Positions 9,859 through 19,548 are shown, counted from the first letter of the stretch. The stretch is DNA of 64,000 nucleotides from Neoalteromonas facilis (GCF_002807665.1 NZ_PEAY01000003.1:272103-336102), one strand, 5' to 3'. Program-made: numbers and translations. The notes: generated from the letters alone by a model not told the origin.

Positions 9859-9886
9859 TTGACACTGCGTCGAAAATCATTATGGT
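9859..9886 (+). promoter_or_regulatory. Predicted promoter of the tetR-RND operon
   Basis: TTGACA (9859-9864), a perfect -35 element, is followed after 16 bp by TATGGT (9881-9886). The large palindrome begins at the next base, so a bound repressor would cover the transcription start. Confidence 0.5.
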
Positions 9887-9917
9887 AACGCCATTCGAAT
9901 AGTATTCGAATGGCGTT
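9887..9917. promoter_or_regulatory. 31-bp perfect palindrome, likely TetR operator
   Basis: Two 15-bp arms, AACGCCATTCGAATA and its exact reverse complement, flank a single central G at 9902. The element abuts the -10 hexamer and lies 36 bp before the TetR-family start codon, the usual position of a TetR autoregulatory operator. A second, imperfect TTCGAA-centred repeat lies about 10 bp further on (9921-9935). Confidence 0.7.
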
Positions 9918-9953
9918 CGTCGTTGTTCGAAGCAACATTATGAGGAAGCTAGT

Positions 9954-10679
9954 ATGGCCCCTGCACCTAAGTTTAGCGCTGAAAAGCAACAGGAAATGAT
10001 CCTTGATGCAGCAATTGAGTGCATTCAAGAAACGTCTGTGACGGATTTTCCAATGGCGAAAATTGCCAGAATGGCAGGGCTGTCGATGGGATCGATCTAT
10101 AAGTTTTTTCAATGCAAAGAAGATATTGTATTGGCGTTGGCGAATCGCTCGTTTAAGCATATTTCTCGTGTGTTTTCTCAAGTATTAGATTTGCCTATTA
10201 GTACGCCAGAAAAGTTTGTCGCGGTTTGCCTGATATCACCCAAAAAATTACAACTGTATCCATTCGCCTATGAGCTTGAATCATATGCAACAAACGAAGC
10301 GGTTATCAGAAAAGCGTCCCCAATGTGGACGAATAAGGTAATTGAAGCGAGTGAAAGTTGTGAACAATCCTTCAAGCTGGCCCTAACCGAAGGCATTACG
10401 TCGGGTGAGCTTGGCGAAATTCCAAATGTTCACGAGTTCATTGAAGAAATCACCATCAGCGGGTGGGCAATGACATCGGGGTATGAACAGGTCATTCGAA
10501 TTAAGCAAACACGTCAAATCAACGAAGGGACGTCATCTTTGTTGGAGCCTCTCAGCATAAATGACCCCATGATCCGCAGCCTTGTGCGTCTCATTAATAG
10601 CTATCCATGGAAGCAGCCTTTAACACCAGATTCGCTGCTCAATGTTGAGTCTCAGTTAGCCAAACTCAACCTTCGATAA
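9954..10679 (+). CDS. TetR/AcrR family transcriptional regulator
   Basis: A 241-residue protein whose N-terminus is a TetR helix-turn-helix: MILDAAIECIQET at 15-27 and MAKIARMAGLSMGSIYKFFQCKEDIVLAL at about 34-62. The remaining 170 residues form the ligand-binding and dimer part, which shows no recognisable effector motif. It is first in an operon with an RND adaptor (15-nt gap) and pump, so it probably represses them and itself through the palindrome just upstream and is released by a pump substrate. The start is supported by GAGGAAG about 6 nt upstream of the ATG. Confidence 0.9.
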   Translation: MAPAPKFSAEKQQEMILDAAIECIQETSVTDFPMAKIARMAGLSMGSIYKFFQCKEDIVLALANRSFKHISRVFSQVLDLPISTPEKFVAVCLISPKKLQLYPFAYELESYATNEAVIRKASPMWTNKVIEASESCEQSFKLALTEGITSGELGEIPNVHEFIEEITISGWAMTSGYEQVIRIKQTRQINEGTSSLLEPLSINDPMIRSLVRLINSYPWKQPLTPDSLLNVESQLAKLNLR

Positions 10680-10694
10680 CAAAGGATTAATACT

Positions 10695-11801
10695 ATGAAT
10701 ATCAAACGTTGGCTTATTAGCATCGTCATTGTACTCGCCGTAATGTTCTCACTCGGCTTTGTGAAGTTTAATCAAATTCAGGCAGCGATCGCGTATGGGG
10801 AGTCGTTTCCTGAGCCATCAGCGAGTGTGAAAAGCACCTATGTGGAGACTATGCAATACAGTCAAGTCAATGAAGTCGTTGGCCAACTGGTCGCACCAAA
10901 ATTACTGACTATTACGGCTGAATACAATGGCCCGATAACGTATGTAGGTTTCAACCCTGGTGATGTTGTACAACAGGGGCAAGTACTATTACGACAAGAT
11001 GTGAGCCTAGAGCAAGCTAATCTGAAAGCAGCGAAAGCTCGACTTAAGCTTGCTCAAACCAACTATCAAAGATTGGCCCAACTGTTTCGCGAGAAGCGCG
11101 TGAGTGAGAACGAAGTGGATGCTTCAGAAGCCGATGTGACCATTGCCGAAGCCGAAGTCGATAACCTTACGTCGGTTATTGCCAAAAAGACAGTCATCGC
11201 TCCATTTGAGGGGGCTGTGGGTTTGGAGCAGTTTCAAGTCGGTCAGATGTTAATGGCAAACAATCCTATCACGACATTAGTGGGCATAGATGAGTATATT
11301 TGGGTCGACTTTGCGGTCCCCCAAACACTTAAACAACCGACTATCGGTGAGACTGTGAACGTAAAGTTCATGCAGTCAAATAGTGCCATTGGCCAAGCTA
11401 AGATCATCGCCAAGCAGCCAACAGTAAATGCGAACTCTCGCCAGCACAGTTATCGCGCTTTATTACCTAACAATGAGCGTTTGTACAGTCACAATCAAGT
11501 GGTTAGCGTTAGTGTTTCGTCTATGCCTCAAAGCACTGTTGCTGTGCCGACAAATGCTATTACTCGCAGTCATGATGGTTATTTTGTGTATGAGCTAGAA
11601 CAAGATGAGCAGCAGAACTGGCGAGCCAAGCCAGTCCAAGTTGAAGTGGGTGAGCGTGTTGAAGATATGCATATCGTACTTGGCGGATTATCTGGCGGAG
11701 AATTTATTGCAACAGAGGGTGCGTTCAAGCTTTCAAAAGGCTTACTGGTTTTCACTGACGCAGACGATCAGCTTGATCCAACGCTTGGAGGTGAAGGATG
11801 A
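10695..11801 (+). CDS. RND efflux periplasmic adaptor subunit (MFP)
   Basis: A 368-residue membrane fusion protein. The N-terminal hydrophobic segment (about 6-24) has no lipobox Cys, so it is probably an uncleaved inner-membrane anchor. The lipoyl halves are split as usual: GPITYVGFNPGDVVQQGQVLL before and APFEGAVGLEQFQVGQML after a coiled-coil hairpin (about 110-155, rich in Ala, Glu and Leu). Beta-barrel and membrane-proximal domains follow. It links the inner-membrane pump to an outer-membrane channel. Its stop overlaps the pump start (ATGA), so the two are translationally coupled. Confidence 0.92.
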   Translation: MNIKRWLISIVIVLAVMFSLGFVKFNQIQAAIAYGESFPEPSASVKSTYVETMQYSQVNEVVGQLVAPKLLTITAEYNGPITYVGFNPGDVVQQGQVLLRQDVSLEQANLKAAKARLKLAQTNYQRLAQLFREKRVSENEVDASEADVTIAEAEVDNLTSVIAKKTVIAPFEGAVGLEQFQVGQMLMANNPITTLVGIDEYIWVDFAVPQTLKQPTIGETVNVKFMQSNSAIGQAKIIAKQPTVNANSRQHSYRALLPNNERLYSHNQVVSVSVSSMPQSTVAVPTNAITRSHDGYFVYELEQDEQQNWRAKPVQVEVGERVEDMHIVLGGLSGGEFIATEGAFKLSKGLLVFTDADDQLDPTLGGEG

Positions 11802-14800
11802 GTGCACTGCATGAACATAAACCATCGGTGATGGATATTTTCGTTTCCCGTCCAGCACTTGCGATCGTGTTGTCACTGATCATTGTGTTAGCAGGGGTGA
11901 ACGCGGCACGAACCATTTCGGTCCAGCAATATCCCAAAATTGAAAGTGCATCTTTGGTGATTGATACCGTCTACACCGGCGCATCTGCCGAGGTAGTAAA
12001 AGGGTATGTTACTGAACCCATTGAGCGGGTTACATCAACCGTTCCCGGCGTTGATTATGTCGACTCAATCACCACAGCAGGCTTGAGCAAGGTAACCGCT
12101 TGGTTAGAACTAAATCATGACACGACGGATGCTTTGGCTGATCTAACCACTAAGTTGAATCAGATTAAATTTGAGTTACCAACGGGTACAGAAGATCCAG
12201 CCATTCAAATTGTTAGAGCTGACAGCCCTTTTGCCGTGTTTTACTTAGATGTGGCATCAGAAGGAATGCCAAGAAGCGAAGTCAGTGATTATTTAACACG
12301 AAATGTTGTGCCCGTTTTGAGTGATATCAGCGGAGTGCAAAAAGTGACTTTAGAAGGTGGTCGAAATCCTGCTATGCGCATCTGGCTCGACCCTGATAAG
12401 TTAGCGGTCTATAACGTTAGCGCATCGGAAGTATTTGCAGCACTTCAAGCCAATAATACCATCGCGACAATTGGTTACAGTGAAAATGGGCGTCAACGCA
12501 TCGACCTGAGAGCGAATACGAGCCTGAGCAGTGTTGAGGACTTTAACAATCTGATCATCCGAGAAACTGACGGTATGCAATTGCGCTTGGGTGCCGTGGC
12601 AGACGTTGCCCTTGGTGAGGCCGAAGGCTTAGTCACAGCAAGACTTGACTATCGTGACACGGTATTTCTGGCGGTTTGGGCACTACCGGGTGCAAATGAA
12701 ATCGAAATTGGCGACGCACTGTATGTAAAACTGGACCAAATTAATCAAGTACTGCCTGACGGAATGGCCATCACGACAGGCTACGATGGTACGTTGTACA
12801 TGCGCGATTCAATCAAAGAAATATTTACCACATTGGTCGAAACCGTCTTGTTAGTCGGTATCGTCATCCTCGCTATGATGGGCTCGTTTCGTACTGCTTT
12901 AGTTCCGCTGATCACCATTCCAATCTCTATCCTTGGTGCGATAGCGGTTATTTCGATGATGGGGTTTTCCCTTAATCTTCTAACCATTCTGGCCATTGTA
13001 TTGTCGGTCGGCTTGGTGGTGGATGATGCTATCGTGGTGGTTGAAAATGTCGCGCGTCACATGCGAGCTGGCAGATCTCGTTTTAATGCGGCTTTGATAA
13101 GTTCAAGACAATTGCTGGTACCTGTCATTGCCATGACCCTCACCTTAGCAGCAGTCTATGCGCCAATAGGTTTCTTAACGGGATTGACGGGCTTTCTCTT
13201 CAGAGAGTTTGCCTTCACCTTGGCAATTGCTGTCTTAATCTCTGGCGTCGTTGCTGTCACGCTATCACCTATTATGAGCGCCTATGTGAATCCTGAAGGG
13301 GGCAAAGAGGGACGGCTTACCCAAAGAGTAAACGGTGTCTTTGATCGTTTGCAAGTTTGGTACACGGGTATCCTCGATAAGTTGTTTGCATTACGCCCAC
13401 AGGTTTTCTTTATCGCAATCGTATTTTCGTTGCTCAGCGTGCCTTTTTACGTGTTGTCACAAAAAGAGTTAGCGCCTATTGAAGACCAAAGCTCAATTCA
13501 GATGGTGGTGGAAGCGCCACCTGAGTCATCGCTGCAATACACATCTACCAAAATGAATGATGCTGCGGCAGTGATGAATGCAACTGAAGGCGGGCAGTTT
13601 ACCTGGCAAATTATTACAGCGGCCGCTGGCTTTGGTGGCGTCGAGTTGGTCCCCTTTGAGCAACGAGATAAATCTGTGCACGAATTGCTGCCGGAACTAT
13701 TTGGGCGTTTGGGCAGTGTAACTGGATTGACTTTATTCCCAATTTTACCGGCGTCATTGCCGACAGCTGGCCAGTTTGATGTTGAAGTGGTTTTTCGAGC
13801 AAACGAAGATCCCGTTAGCATGAAGCAATACGCCGATGAAATTTTGCAGCGCGCGGTTGCGACGGGGAATTTTATGTTTGTGAATACAGATCTGAAGATA
13901 GATTTGCCACAAGCAGAGCTTAATATTGATAAGTCATTGCTTGCCGATCTGGGGCTCAACTTACAATCGGTCAATGACCAACTCAGTGTGCTGATGTCGA
14001 GTAATTTTGCCAACTATTTTAACAAAGAGGGTAAAGCATACCGCGTGATCCCAATTGTGGGCGACCAGCAACGCTACAACCCTGAAGATATCCTAAACAT
14101 GAAAGTTCGTACTGATAACAATGAGTTGGTACCTGTCTCTGCTTTCGCGACGCTAGAGGCTTTTACCAGTCCTCGAGTGTTGGGTTCGTTTAATCAGCAA
14201 AGCTCATTTCGTATTCTGGCGGGCGTATTGCCGCACATTACCAAAGAGCAAGGACTCGCTGCCATTGAGGAAATCGCCGCTGAACTATTGCCGGCCAACT
14301 ATTCGGTAGATTATGCTGGAGAATCCCGTCAGTTGCGCAAAGAAGGCAATACCATGATAGGTGTTTTGCTGGTGGCTTTATTGGTTGTGTATTTCTTGTT
14401 GACGGTACAATTTAACAGCTTCCGTGACCCATTGGTTGTGTTGCTAGGCTGCGCACCCCTCGCGTTGGCTGGCGCGTTAATGTTGCCGTTCTTGGCGCTA
14501 ACCTCAATCAACATCTACAGTCAGATTGGCTTAATTACGCTTATTGGTTTGATAGCCAAAAATGGTATTTTAATTGTGGAATTTGCGAATCAATTACAAT
14601 TACAAGGGCTTGCTAAGCTAGAGGCAGTAAAGAGCGCTGCAGCAACACGTTTACGTCCTATCTTGATGACCACAGGTGCGACAGTATTGGGTCACTTCCC
14701 ATTAGTGCTGGTGACCGGTGCGGGAGCAGAAGCGAGAAACAGCATCGGTATCATCTTAGTGGCTGGCATGCTCATAGGCACGTTCTTTACGCTTGTTGTG

Positions 14801-14875
14801 CTGCCGTTGCTGTATGAAACATTAGCAAAAGATCATCAAGGTGAACTGGAAGTCGATGCTGCAGTTGCGGTGTAA
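11798..14875 (+). CDS. RND (HAE1-type) efflux permease
   Basis: A 1025-residue proton-driven pump of the AcrB/MexB superfamily. TM1 lies near 19-38, a large periplasmic loop follows, then TM2-6. The proton-relay aspartates D409 and D410 sit in LSVGLVVDDAIVVVENVARH of TM4. A second periplasmic loop and TM7-12 end the protein; the conserved GLIAKNGILIVEFANQL stretch in TM10 supplies the relay Lys. The sequence is closest in style to the MexF/AcrB-like exporters of the 1,020-1,050 residue class. The substrate is unknown. No outer-membrane factor gene follows, so a TolC-like channel encoded elsewhere must complete the complex. Confidence 0.94.
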   Translation: MSALHEHKPSVMDIFVSRPALAIVLSLIIVLAGVNAARTISVQQYPKIESASLVIDTVYTGASAEVVKGYVTEPIERVTSTVPGVDYVDSITTAGLSKVTAWLELNHDTTDALADLTTKLNQIKFELPTGTEDPAIQIVRADSPFAVFYLDVASEGMPRSEVSDYLTRNVVPVLSDISGVQKVTLEGGRNPAMRIWLDPDKLAVYNVSASEVFAALQANNTIATIGYSENGRQRIDLRANTSLSSVEDFNNLIIRETDGMQLRLGAVADVALGEAEGLVTARLDYRDTVFLAVWALPGANEIEIGDALYVKLDQINQVLPDGMAITTGYDGTLYMRDSIKEIFTTLVETVLLVGIVILAMMGSFRTALVPLITIPISILGAIAVISMMGFSLNLLTILAIVLSVGLVVDDAIVVVENVARHMRAGRSRFNAALISSRQLLVPVIAMTLTLAAVYAPIGFLTGLTGFLFREFAFTLAIAVLISGVVAVTLSPIMSAYVNPEGGKEGRLTQRVNGVFDRLQVWYTGILDKLFALRPQVFFIAIVFSLLSVPFYVLSQKELAPIEDQSSIQMVVEAPPESSLQYTSTKMNDAAAVMNATEGGQFTWQIITAAAGFGGVELVPFEQRDKSVHELLPELFGRLGSVTGLTLFPILPASLPTAGQFDVEVVFRANEDPVSMKQYADEILQRAVATGNFMFVNTDLKIDLPQAELNIDKSLLADLGLNLQSVNDQLSVLMSSNFANYFNKEGKAYRVIPIVGDQQRYNPEDILNMKVRTDNNELVPVSAFATLEAFTSPRVLGSFNQQSSFRILAGVLPHITKEQGLAAIEEIAAELLPANYSVDYAGESRQLRKEGNTMIGVLLVALLVVYFLLTVQFNSFRDPLVVLLGCAPLALAGALMLPFLALTSINIYSQIGLITLIGLIAKNGILIVEFANQLQLQGLAKLEAVKSAAATRLRPILMTTGATVLGHFPLVLVTGAGAEARNSIGIILVAGMLIGTFFTLVVLPLLYETLAKDHQGELEVDAAVAV

Positions 14876-15118
14876 CATCAAACTTGAGGTTCTAGTAAAC
14901 CCTTACCCCATTTCAACGGCTATTCACTCGTCGCTGGAATGGGGCGCTAAAAACCATGCCCGTTTCTCACCTGAGCGGTTTTAAAAGACTGATCATTAAT
15001 GGTGGTTGCTTCGTAGACTAACTCACTTAGACCTGAGACGAATTCACACATTGAATTTTCTGTCATTGTTATTATTTCACGCATTAGAGTTTGATGTGAT
15101 TTTTCGTTAGAGAATGTA

Positions 15119-17188
15119 ATGAAAGCAAAGTTTTTATTAGCCTTTTTAGTCTCCGCTACTGTAGTACAAGCTCAATCCTCAGATGAAAATTCATCGATCG
15201 AACGGATCACGACAACGTCTTCCCGCTTTGCATCGGTGGCGAATGATTATGATGGTTCAATAGGTTGGTTAGATCAACAAGCCATTGGATTGGTGAGTCC
15301 GCAACACGTGCAGCAAGTATCAAACCGCATAGCGGGTGTTAACTTACAACGTGGCAATGGTCAGGAGTATTTACCTGCTATTCGTTCTCCTGTTTTTACG
15401 GGAGCAGGTGCTTGTGGTGAATTGTTGACCACAGAAGACAATATTCCGTTGCGGGCCGCGGGCTTTTGCAATGTGAATGAACTGTTTGAAGCCGGTACTG
15501 AATATGCCAGCGCGATTGAAGTATTAAAAGGGCCGGGTACGGTGATCTATGGCTCCAACGCGATTCATGGCGTTGTTAATGTTGTCACCCAAGACCCTAT
15601 AGAGAATGATGAACGAATCGGCTTGGAGTGGGGCTCTTTTGGCTATGCTCGTTTGAAATTTTCCACCGGCAATAATCAATCTCAGCATGGTGTTGGCGTC
15701 AATGCATCGGTGACCGACGATAGTGGATATCGTGATGATGAAGGCTACAAACAACAAAAGCTGCATGCCCGTTACCGCAATGCTTTAGGTGGGGTAAACA
15801 TTGAGTCTGGGATTAGTTTTAGTAACCTTGATCAGAATACAGCAGGCTATATTGTAGGGCTTGACGCTTATAAAGATGCTGAGCTTGCGCAATCAAACAG
15901 CAACCCAGAAGCGTTTAGAAAGGCTCGCTCTGTAAGAGTGTGGACAAAGTTGAGCGGTGATACTGCGCTATCGAGCTATGAAGCAAAATGGCAGTTGACG
16001 CCTTATGTTCGTTGGCAAGATATGCAGTTCAAAATGCATTTTTTACCGGGACAGCCGCTAGAAGAGAATGATCAACGCAGCTTAGGCTTACAGTCCAGCT
16101 TGCAGTTTGATGTTGATGACACCATGCAGTGGCTGATGGGAGTCGATGGTGAAATCACGTCAGCTAGTCTGCTGCAGTTTCAAGAGAACCCAACCGAAGG
16201 CTCTTCATTTTTGCAAGCGACTATTCCAGCAGGTAAACAATATGATTACCAAGTTGATGCGCAAATGCTTGCAGCCTTTGTGCAAATGAGCTGGCAGTTT
16301 GCGACGGATTGGCAATTGAACGTGGGTATGCGTGCTGAGCATATCAATTATGACTATGACAATTTAATGGTCAGTGGCAGGGTAGATGAAAATGGCAATG
16401 GCTGTGGATTTGGTGGATGCCGATATACCCGACCCGACGATAGAAGCGACGATTACTTTACGCGCTCTCCGCGTGTATCGTTGCAGTACGTAATCGATCC
16501 TAACCACTCTATTTATACTACTTTAAGCCAAGGCTATCGAGCACCTCAGGCTACCGAGTTGTATCGCTTGCAGCGCGCTCAAACGGTTGCTGAGTTAGAC
16601 AGTGTCGATGCGATCAACATTGAAACCGGCTATCGCCTGTTTATGCCAACGTGGCATGTTCAAGTAGCCGTATACGCAATGAACAAGGATAACGTCATCA
16701 TCCGCGATACCGAGTTTTTCAATCGTAGCAATGGCGAAACTAAGCATCGAGGCATTGAATTAACAGGCAGTGCAAACTTGTCTGAACAGTGGCAACTGAA
16801 CTCAGCAATTGCTTACAGCAAGCATACCTACGCGAATGATGTTGGCGGGACTGCATTAGCTGGCAATATGATGGATACCGCGCCGCGTTGGTTGAGCAGC
16901 ACCCAAATCACCTGGATACCACGCGATGATGTTCGTGCTGAATTGAGTTGGGAATACACCAGTGACTACTATCTGGCGCCTGAAAATAGGGAGCAATACA
17001 ATGGACATCATTTATTCCATCTTCGCGCAGTCTGGCAAGTAACACCTAAGTTAACGGTAAAGGCGCAGCTCAATAATGTATTTGATCGCGCCTATGCAGA
17101 GCGTGGCGACTATACGTCTTTCAGTGGTCCGCGGTATTTCCCGGGTGAACCGAGAAACGCACAGGTGGGTGTACAGTATTACTTTTAA
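15119..17188 (+). CDS. TonB-dependent outer-membrane receptor
   Basis: A 689-residue receptor. It has a signal peptide (cleavage after VVQA, near residue 18), a TonB-box-like stretch (ERITTTSSR, 28-36), a plug domain with ASAIEVLKGPGTVIYGSNAIHGVVNVVTQ (about 130-158), and a 22-strand barrel ending in aromatic YYF. The motif order fits small catecholate/vitamin-type receptors rather than SusC-like ones. The ligand cannot be read; the neighbouring genes give no iron or vitamin context. It lies 240 bp after the RND pump and has its own start signals (GAGAA before ATG), so it is probably a separate unit. It is convergent with nspC. Confidence 0.92.
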   Translation: MKAKFLLAFLVSATVVQAQSSDENSSIERITTTSSRFASVANDYDGSIGWLDQQAIGLVSPQHVQQVSNRIAGVNLQRGNGQEYLPAIRSPVFTGAGACGELLTTEDNIPLRAAGFCNVNELFEAGTEYASAIEVLKGPGTVIYGSNAIHGVVNVVTQDPIENDERIGLEWGSFGYARLKFSTGNNQSQHGVGVNASVTDDSGYRDDEGYKQQKLHARYRNALGGVNIESGISFSNLDQNTAGYIVGLDAYKDAELAQSNSNPEAFRKARSVRVWTKLSGDTALSSYEAKWQLTPYVRWQDMQFKMHFLPGQPLEENDQRSLGLQSSLQFDVDDTMQWLMGVDGEITSASLLQFQENPTEGSSFLQATIPAGKQYDYQVDAQMLAAFVQMSWQFATDWQLNVGMRAEHINYDYDNLMVSGRVDENGNGCGFGGCRYTRPDDRSDDYFTRSPRVSLQYVIDPNHSIYTTLSQGYRAPQATELYRLQRAQTVAELDSVDAINIETGYRLFMPTWHVQVAVYAMNKDNVIIRDTEFFNRSNGETKHRGIELTGSANLSEQWQLNSAIAYSKHTYANDVGGTALAGNMMDTAPRWLSSTQITWIPRDDVRAELSWEYTSDYYLAPENREQYNGHHLFHLRAVWQVTPKLTVKAQLNNVFDRAYAERGDYTSFSGPRYFPGEPRNAQVGVQYYF

Positions 17189-17215
17189 AAAGGGGCGTTA
17201 AGATAAACGCCCTTT
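17189..17215. terminator. Terminator shared by the TonB receptor and nspC
   Basis: AAAGGGGCGTT (17189-17199) pairs with AACGCCCTTT (17206-17215) apart from one bulged G. On the minus strand it is followed by TTTTT, making a good terminator for nspC, whose stop codon lies in the hairpin itself. Confidence 0.7.
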
Positions 17216-18334
17216 GAAATCTTCATAAGAGAATTGGCGCACCACATCGAGTGTTCCGTCTTTGCGTAGAATCGCAATAGTAGGGTGCTCTACACCATTA
17301 AAGAACGTGGTTTTCACCATGGTGTAATGCATCATATCTTCAAACTGCAAGCGGTCGCCAATGGCTAAAGGTGCATCGAAGGTATAGATATCGATGACGT
17401 CACCGGCTAAACAAGAATTGCCGCCTAGCTTATAAGCGTAGGGTTTATCACCGGGCATACCCGCGTTGAGTATTCTTGGGCGATAGGGCATTTCCAATAC
17501 ATCTGGCATATGCGCAGTCGCTGAAATATCTAAAATTGCGATTTTGTCTTGGTTCTCAACAATATCGACTACTTCCGCGATTAAAGGGCCTGTGTCCCAT
17601 GCAACCGCTGAGCCGGGCTCCATGATGACTTCTAAGTGGGGGTATTTTGCTTTAAAGGCTTTCAATGTCGCGATCAAATGTTCGACGTTGTAACCTTCTC
17701 GGGTCATTAAATGTCCTCCACCCAGATTAAGCCACTTTAACTGCCCTAACCAAGGTGAAAATTTTTCTTCAATGGCCTTAAGCGTACGTTCTGTAGCAAA
17801 GGAGTCACATTCACAAAGGTTGTGTACGTGAAAGCCGTCGATTCCGGTTAGATCAACACCGCGTAATTGTTCGGCACGAATGCCCAAGCGTGAGCCCGGC
17901 GCACAGGGATCATACAGTGGCGTTTCTGCTTCCTGATTCTCGGGGTTAACACGCAGACCAACCGATATACCAGCTGCGTCGGTAGCAGCTTTGTGTCGCA
18001 GCCATTGACCAATGCTATTGAATGACAAATGGTCGACTAGATTGACCAGTTCTTGCATATCCGCGTCTTTATACGCTGGTGAATAGGCATGAACTTCACC
18101 GCCCATTTCGAACTTGGCCAGTTTCGCTTCCCAAACAGAGCTCGCGGTTGCCCCATGCAGGTAACCGCGAATTTGTTTGAACGTTGACCACATTGAAAAG
18201 CCTTTCAAGGCGAGAATAATCTTTACGCCTGATTCCGTTTGAACGTGCTGCATCAGTTGAAGGTTGCGTTCGAGCTGCTCCTCAATCAATACATAGCAAG
18301 GAGATGGAATGTCAGTTCGCTGGGTCAAGTTCAT
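17198..18334 (-). CDS. nspC: Carboxynorspermidine/carboxyspermidine decarboxylase
   Basis: About 378 residues of the fold-III PLP decarboxylase family (alanine racemase/DapDC-like). The PLP lysine is in KIILALKGFSMWS near residue 44; HVHNLCECDS is near the middle; the glycine-rich phosphate site (LNLGGGH) and the EPGSAV and DMMHYTMVK motifs, with their substrate-contact residues, are present. It removes CO2 from carboxynorspermidine or carboxyspermidine to give norspermidine or spermidine. The partner dehydrogenase lies 14 nt upstream, so the two steps are co-expressed. A GTG two codons earlier (18340) is possible, but the ATG has the better spacing to AAGGGA. Which polyamine is made cannot be told here. 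Confidence 0.92.
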   Translation of the reverse strand: MNLTQRTDIPSPCYVLIEEQLERNLQLMQHVQTESGVKIILALKGFSMWSTFKQIRGYLHGATASSVWEAKLAKFEMGGEVHAYSPAYKDADMQELVNLVDHLSFNSIGQWLRHKAATDAAGISVGLRVNPENQEAETPLYDPCAPGSRLGIRAEQLRGVDLTGIDGFHVHNLCECDSFATERTLKAIEEKFSPWLGQLKWLNLGGGHLMTREGYNVEHLIATLKAFKAKYPHLEVIMEPGSAVAWDTGPLIAEVVDIVENQDKIAILDISATAHMPDVLEMPYRPRILNAGMPGDKPYAYKLGGNSCLAGDVIDIYTFDAPLAIGDRLQFEDMMHYTMVKTTFFNGVEHPTIAILRKDGTLDVVRQFSYEDFKGRLS

Positions 18335-18348
18335 CGTCACATTTTCCC

Positions 18349-19548
18349 TTATCGTGCAAACGGGCTGTCACATTCAATGATGTGCCATGGAAGACCGTGT
18401 TGATTGAGCATTTCCATAAATGGATCTGGGTCAAACTGCTCCATGTTCCATACACCTGCTTGTTTCCACGTGCCGTTTAGCATTAACGCTGCACCGATCA
18501 TTGCTGGAACACCCGTTGTGTAAGACACTGCTTGTGCTCCCACTTCTTCAAAGCAGGCAGCGTGGTCACAGTTGTTGTAAATGAAGATGGTTTTCTCTTT
18601 GCCATCTTTAATACCCGTGATGTATGTACCGATACAGGTTTTACCGGTGTAACCTTCTGCTAGAGAGCCAGGGTTAGGTAACACGGCTTTTAGGAACTCA
18701 AGCGGGACAATTTTTTGGCCTTGGAAATCAACCGGCTCAATGCTGGTCATTCCTATACCTTCTAGTACACGTAGGTGTGTTAAGTAGGCTTCACCAAATG
18801 TCATCCAGAAGCGTGCGCGTTTTAACGTTGGAAAGTGTTTAACGATTGATTCTAACTCTTCGTGGAACATCAAATATGAGGCTCTTACACCTATATTTTG
18901 ATAATCCAGATCTTCGCGTACGCTTAGTGGATCCGTTTCTTTCCACTCACCATTTTCCCAAAAACGACCACGCTGTGTGATCTCTCGAATATTGATCTCT
19001 GGGTTAAAGTTGGTTGCGAATGCTTGACCGTGATCGCCACCGTTACAATCGACGATATCCAGATAATGGATTTCGTCGAAGTAGTGTTTGGCTGCATATG
19101 CTGTATACACGTTCGTTACACCCGGATCGAAACCTGAGCCCAACAGCGCCATAATGCCCGCATCTTTAAACTTGTCTTGATATGCCCATTGCCACGAATA
19201 TTCGAATTTCGCTTCGTCTTTTGGCTCGTAGTTAGCAGTATCCAAATAATCAGTTTTGGTGGCTAAACAGGCATCCATGATAGGTAAATCTTGATATGGC
19301 AACGCTAAGTTAATAACCAAATCAGGATTAACTTTATTGATTAACGCTTCAACTTCCGCAGCATTGTCAGCATCAACTGCAAATACCGCTTTTACGCGGT
19401 CTGCGCCGACTTCTTGTTGCAATGCCTCACATTTAGACACTGTGCGGCTTGCTAGATAAATTTCGTCGAAGTGTTCGGTTAAACGGGCGCATTTCTTTAC
19501 CGTAACAGCGGCAACACCGCCCGCGCCAATAATTAACACATTTGCCAT
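18349..19548 (-). CDS. Carboxynorspermidine/carboxyspermidine dehydrogenase
   Basis: A 399-residue saccharopine-dehydrogenase-family protein. The nucleotide-binding site is at the N-terminus (VLIIGAGGVAAVTVKKCA, 4-21). The family region LDTANYEPKDEAKFEYSWQWAY and GSGFDPGVTNVYTAYA are present. It reductively condenses aspartate semialdehyde with 1,3-diaminopropane or putrescine, using NADPH, to carboxynorspermidine or carboxyspermidine, which NspC then decarboxylates. Vibrio uses this route for norspermidine and biofilm signalling, and other bacteria use it for spermidine. No diaminobutyrate aminotransferase or decarboxylase is adjacent, which leans towards the spermidine version; this is inference. 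Confidence 0.92.
   Translation of the reverse strand: MANVLIIGAGGVAAVTVKKCARLTEHFDEIYLASRTVSKCEALQQEVGADRVKAVFAVDADNAAEVEALINKVNPDLVINLALPYQDLPIMDACLATKTDYLDTANYEPKDEAKFEYSWQWAYQDKFKDAGIMALLGSGFDPGVTNVYTAYAAKHYFDEIHYLDIVDCNGGDHGQAFATNFNPEINIREITQRGRFWENGEWKETDPLSVREDLDYQNIGVRASYLMFHEELESIVKHFPTLKRARFWMTFGEAYLTHLRVLEGIGMTSIEPVDFQGQKIVPLEFLKAVLPNPGSLAEGYTGKTCIGTYITGIKDGKEKTIFIYNNCDHAACFEEVGAQAVSYTTGVPAMIGAALMLNGTWKQAGVWNMEQFDPDPFMEMLNQHGLPWHIIECDSPFAR

Noticed and set aside
9780-10181. 133-residue antisense frame over the tetR start
   Set aside because: It crosses the promoter and palindrome and the helix-turn-helix codons of the regulator; the translation resembles no protein family.
13498-14013. 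171-residue open frame antisense to the RND pump
   Set aside because: Opposite strand of a conserved gene, with low-complexity Ser/Pro/Ala-rich translation and no ribosome binding site.
14906-14944. Hairpin CCCCATT/AATGGGG after the RND pump
   Set aside because: The loop is long and no T run follows on either strand, so a terminator call is not supported.
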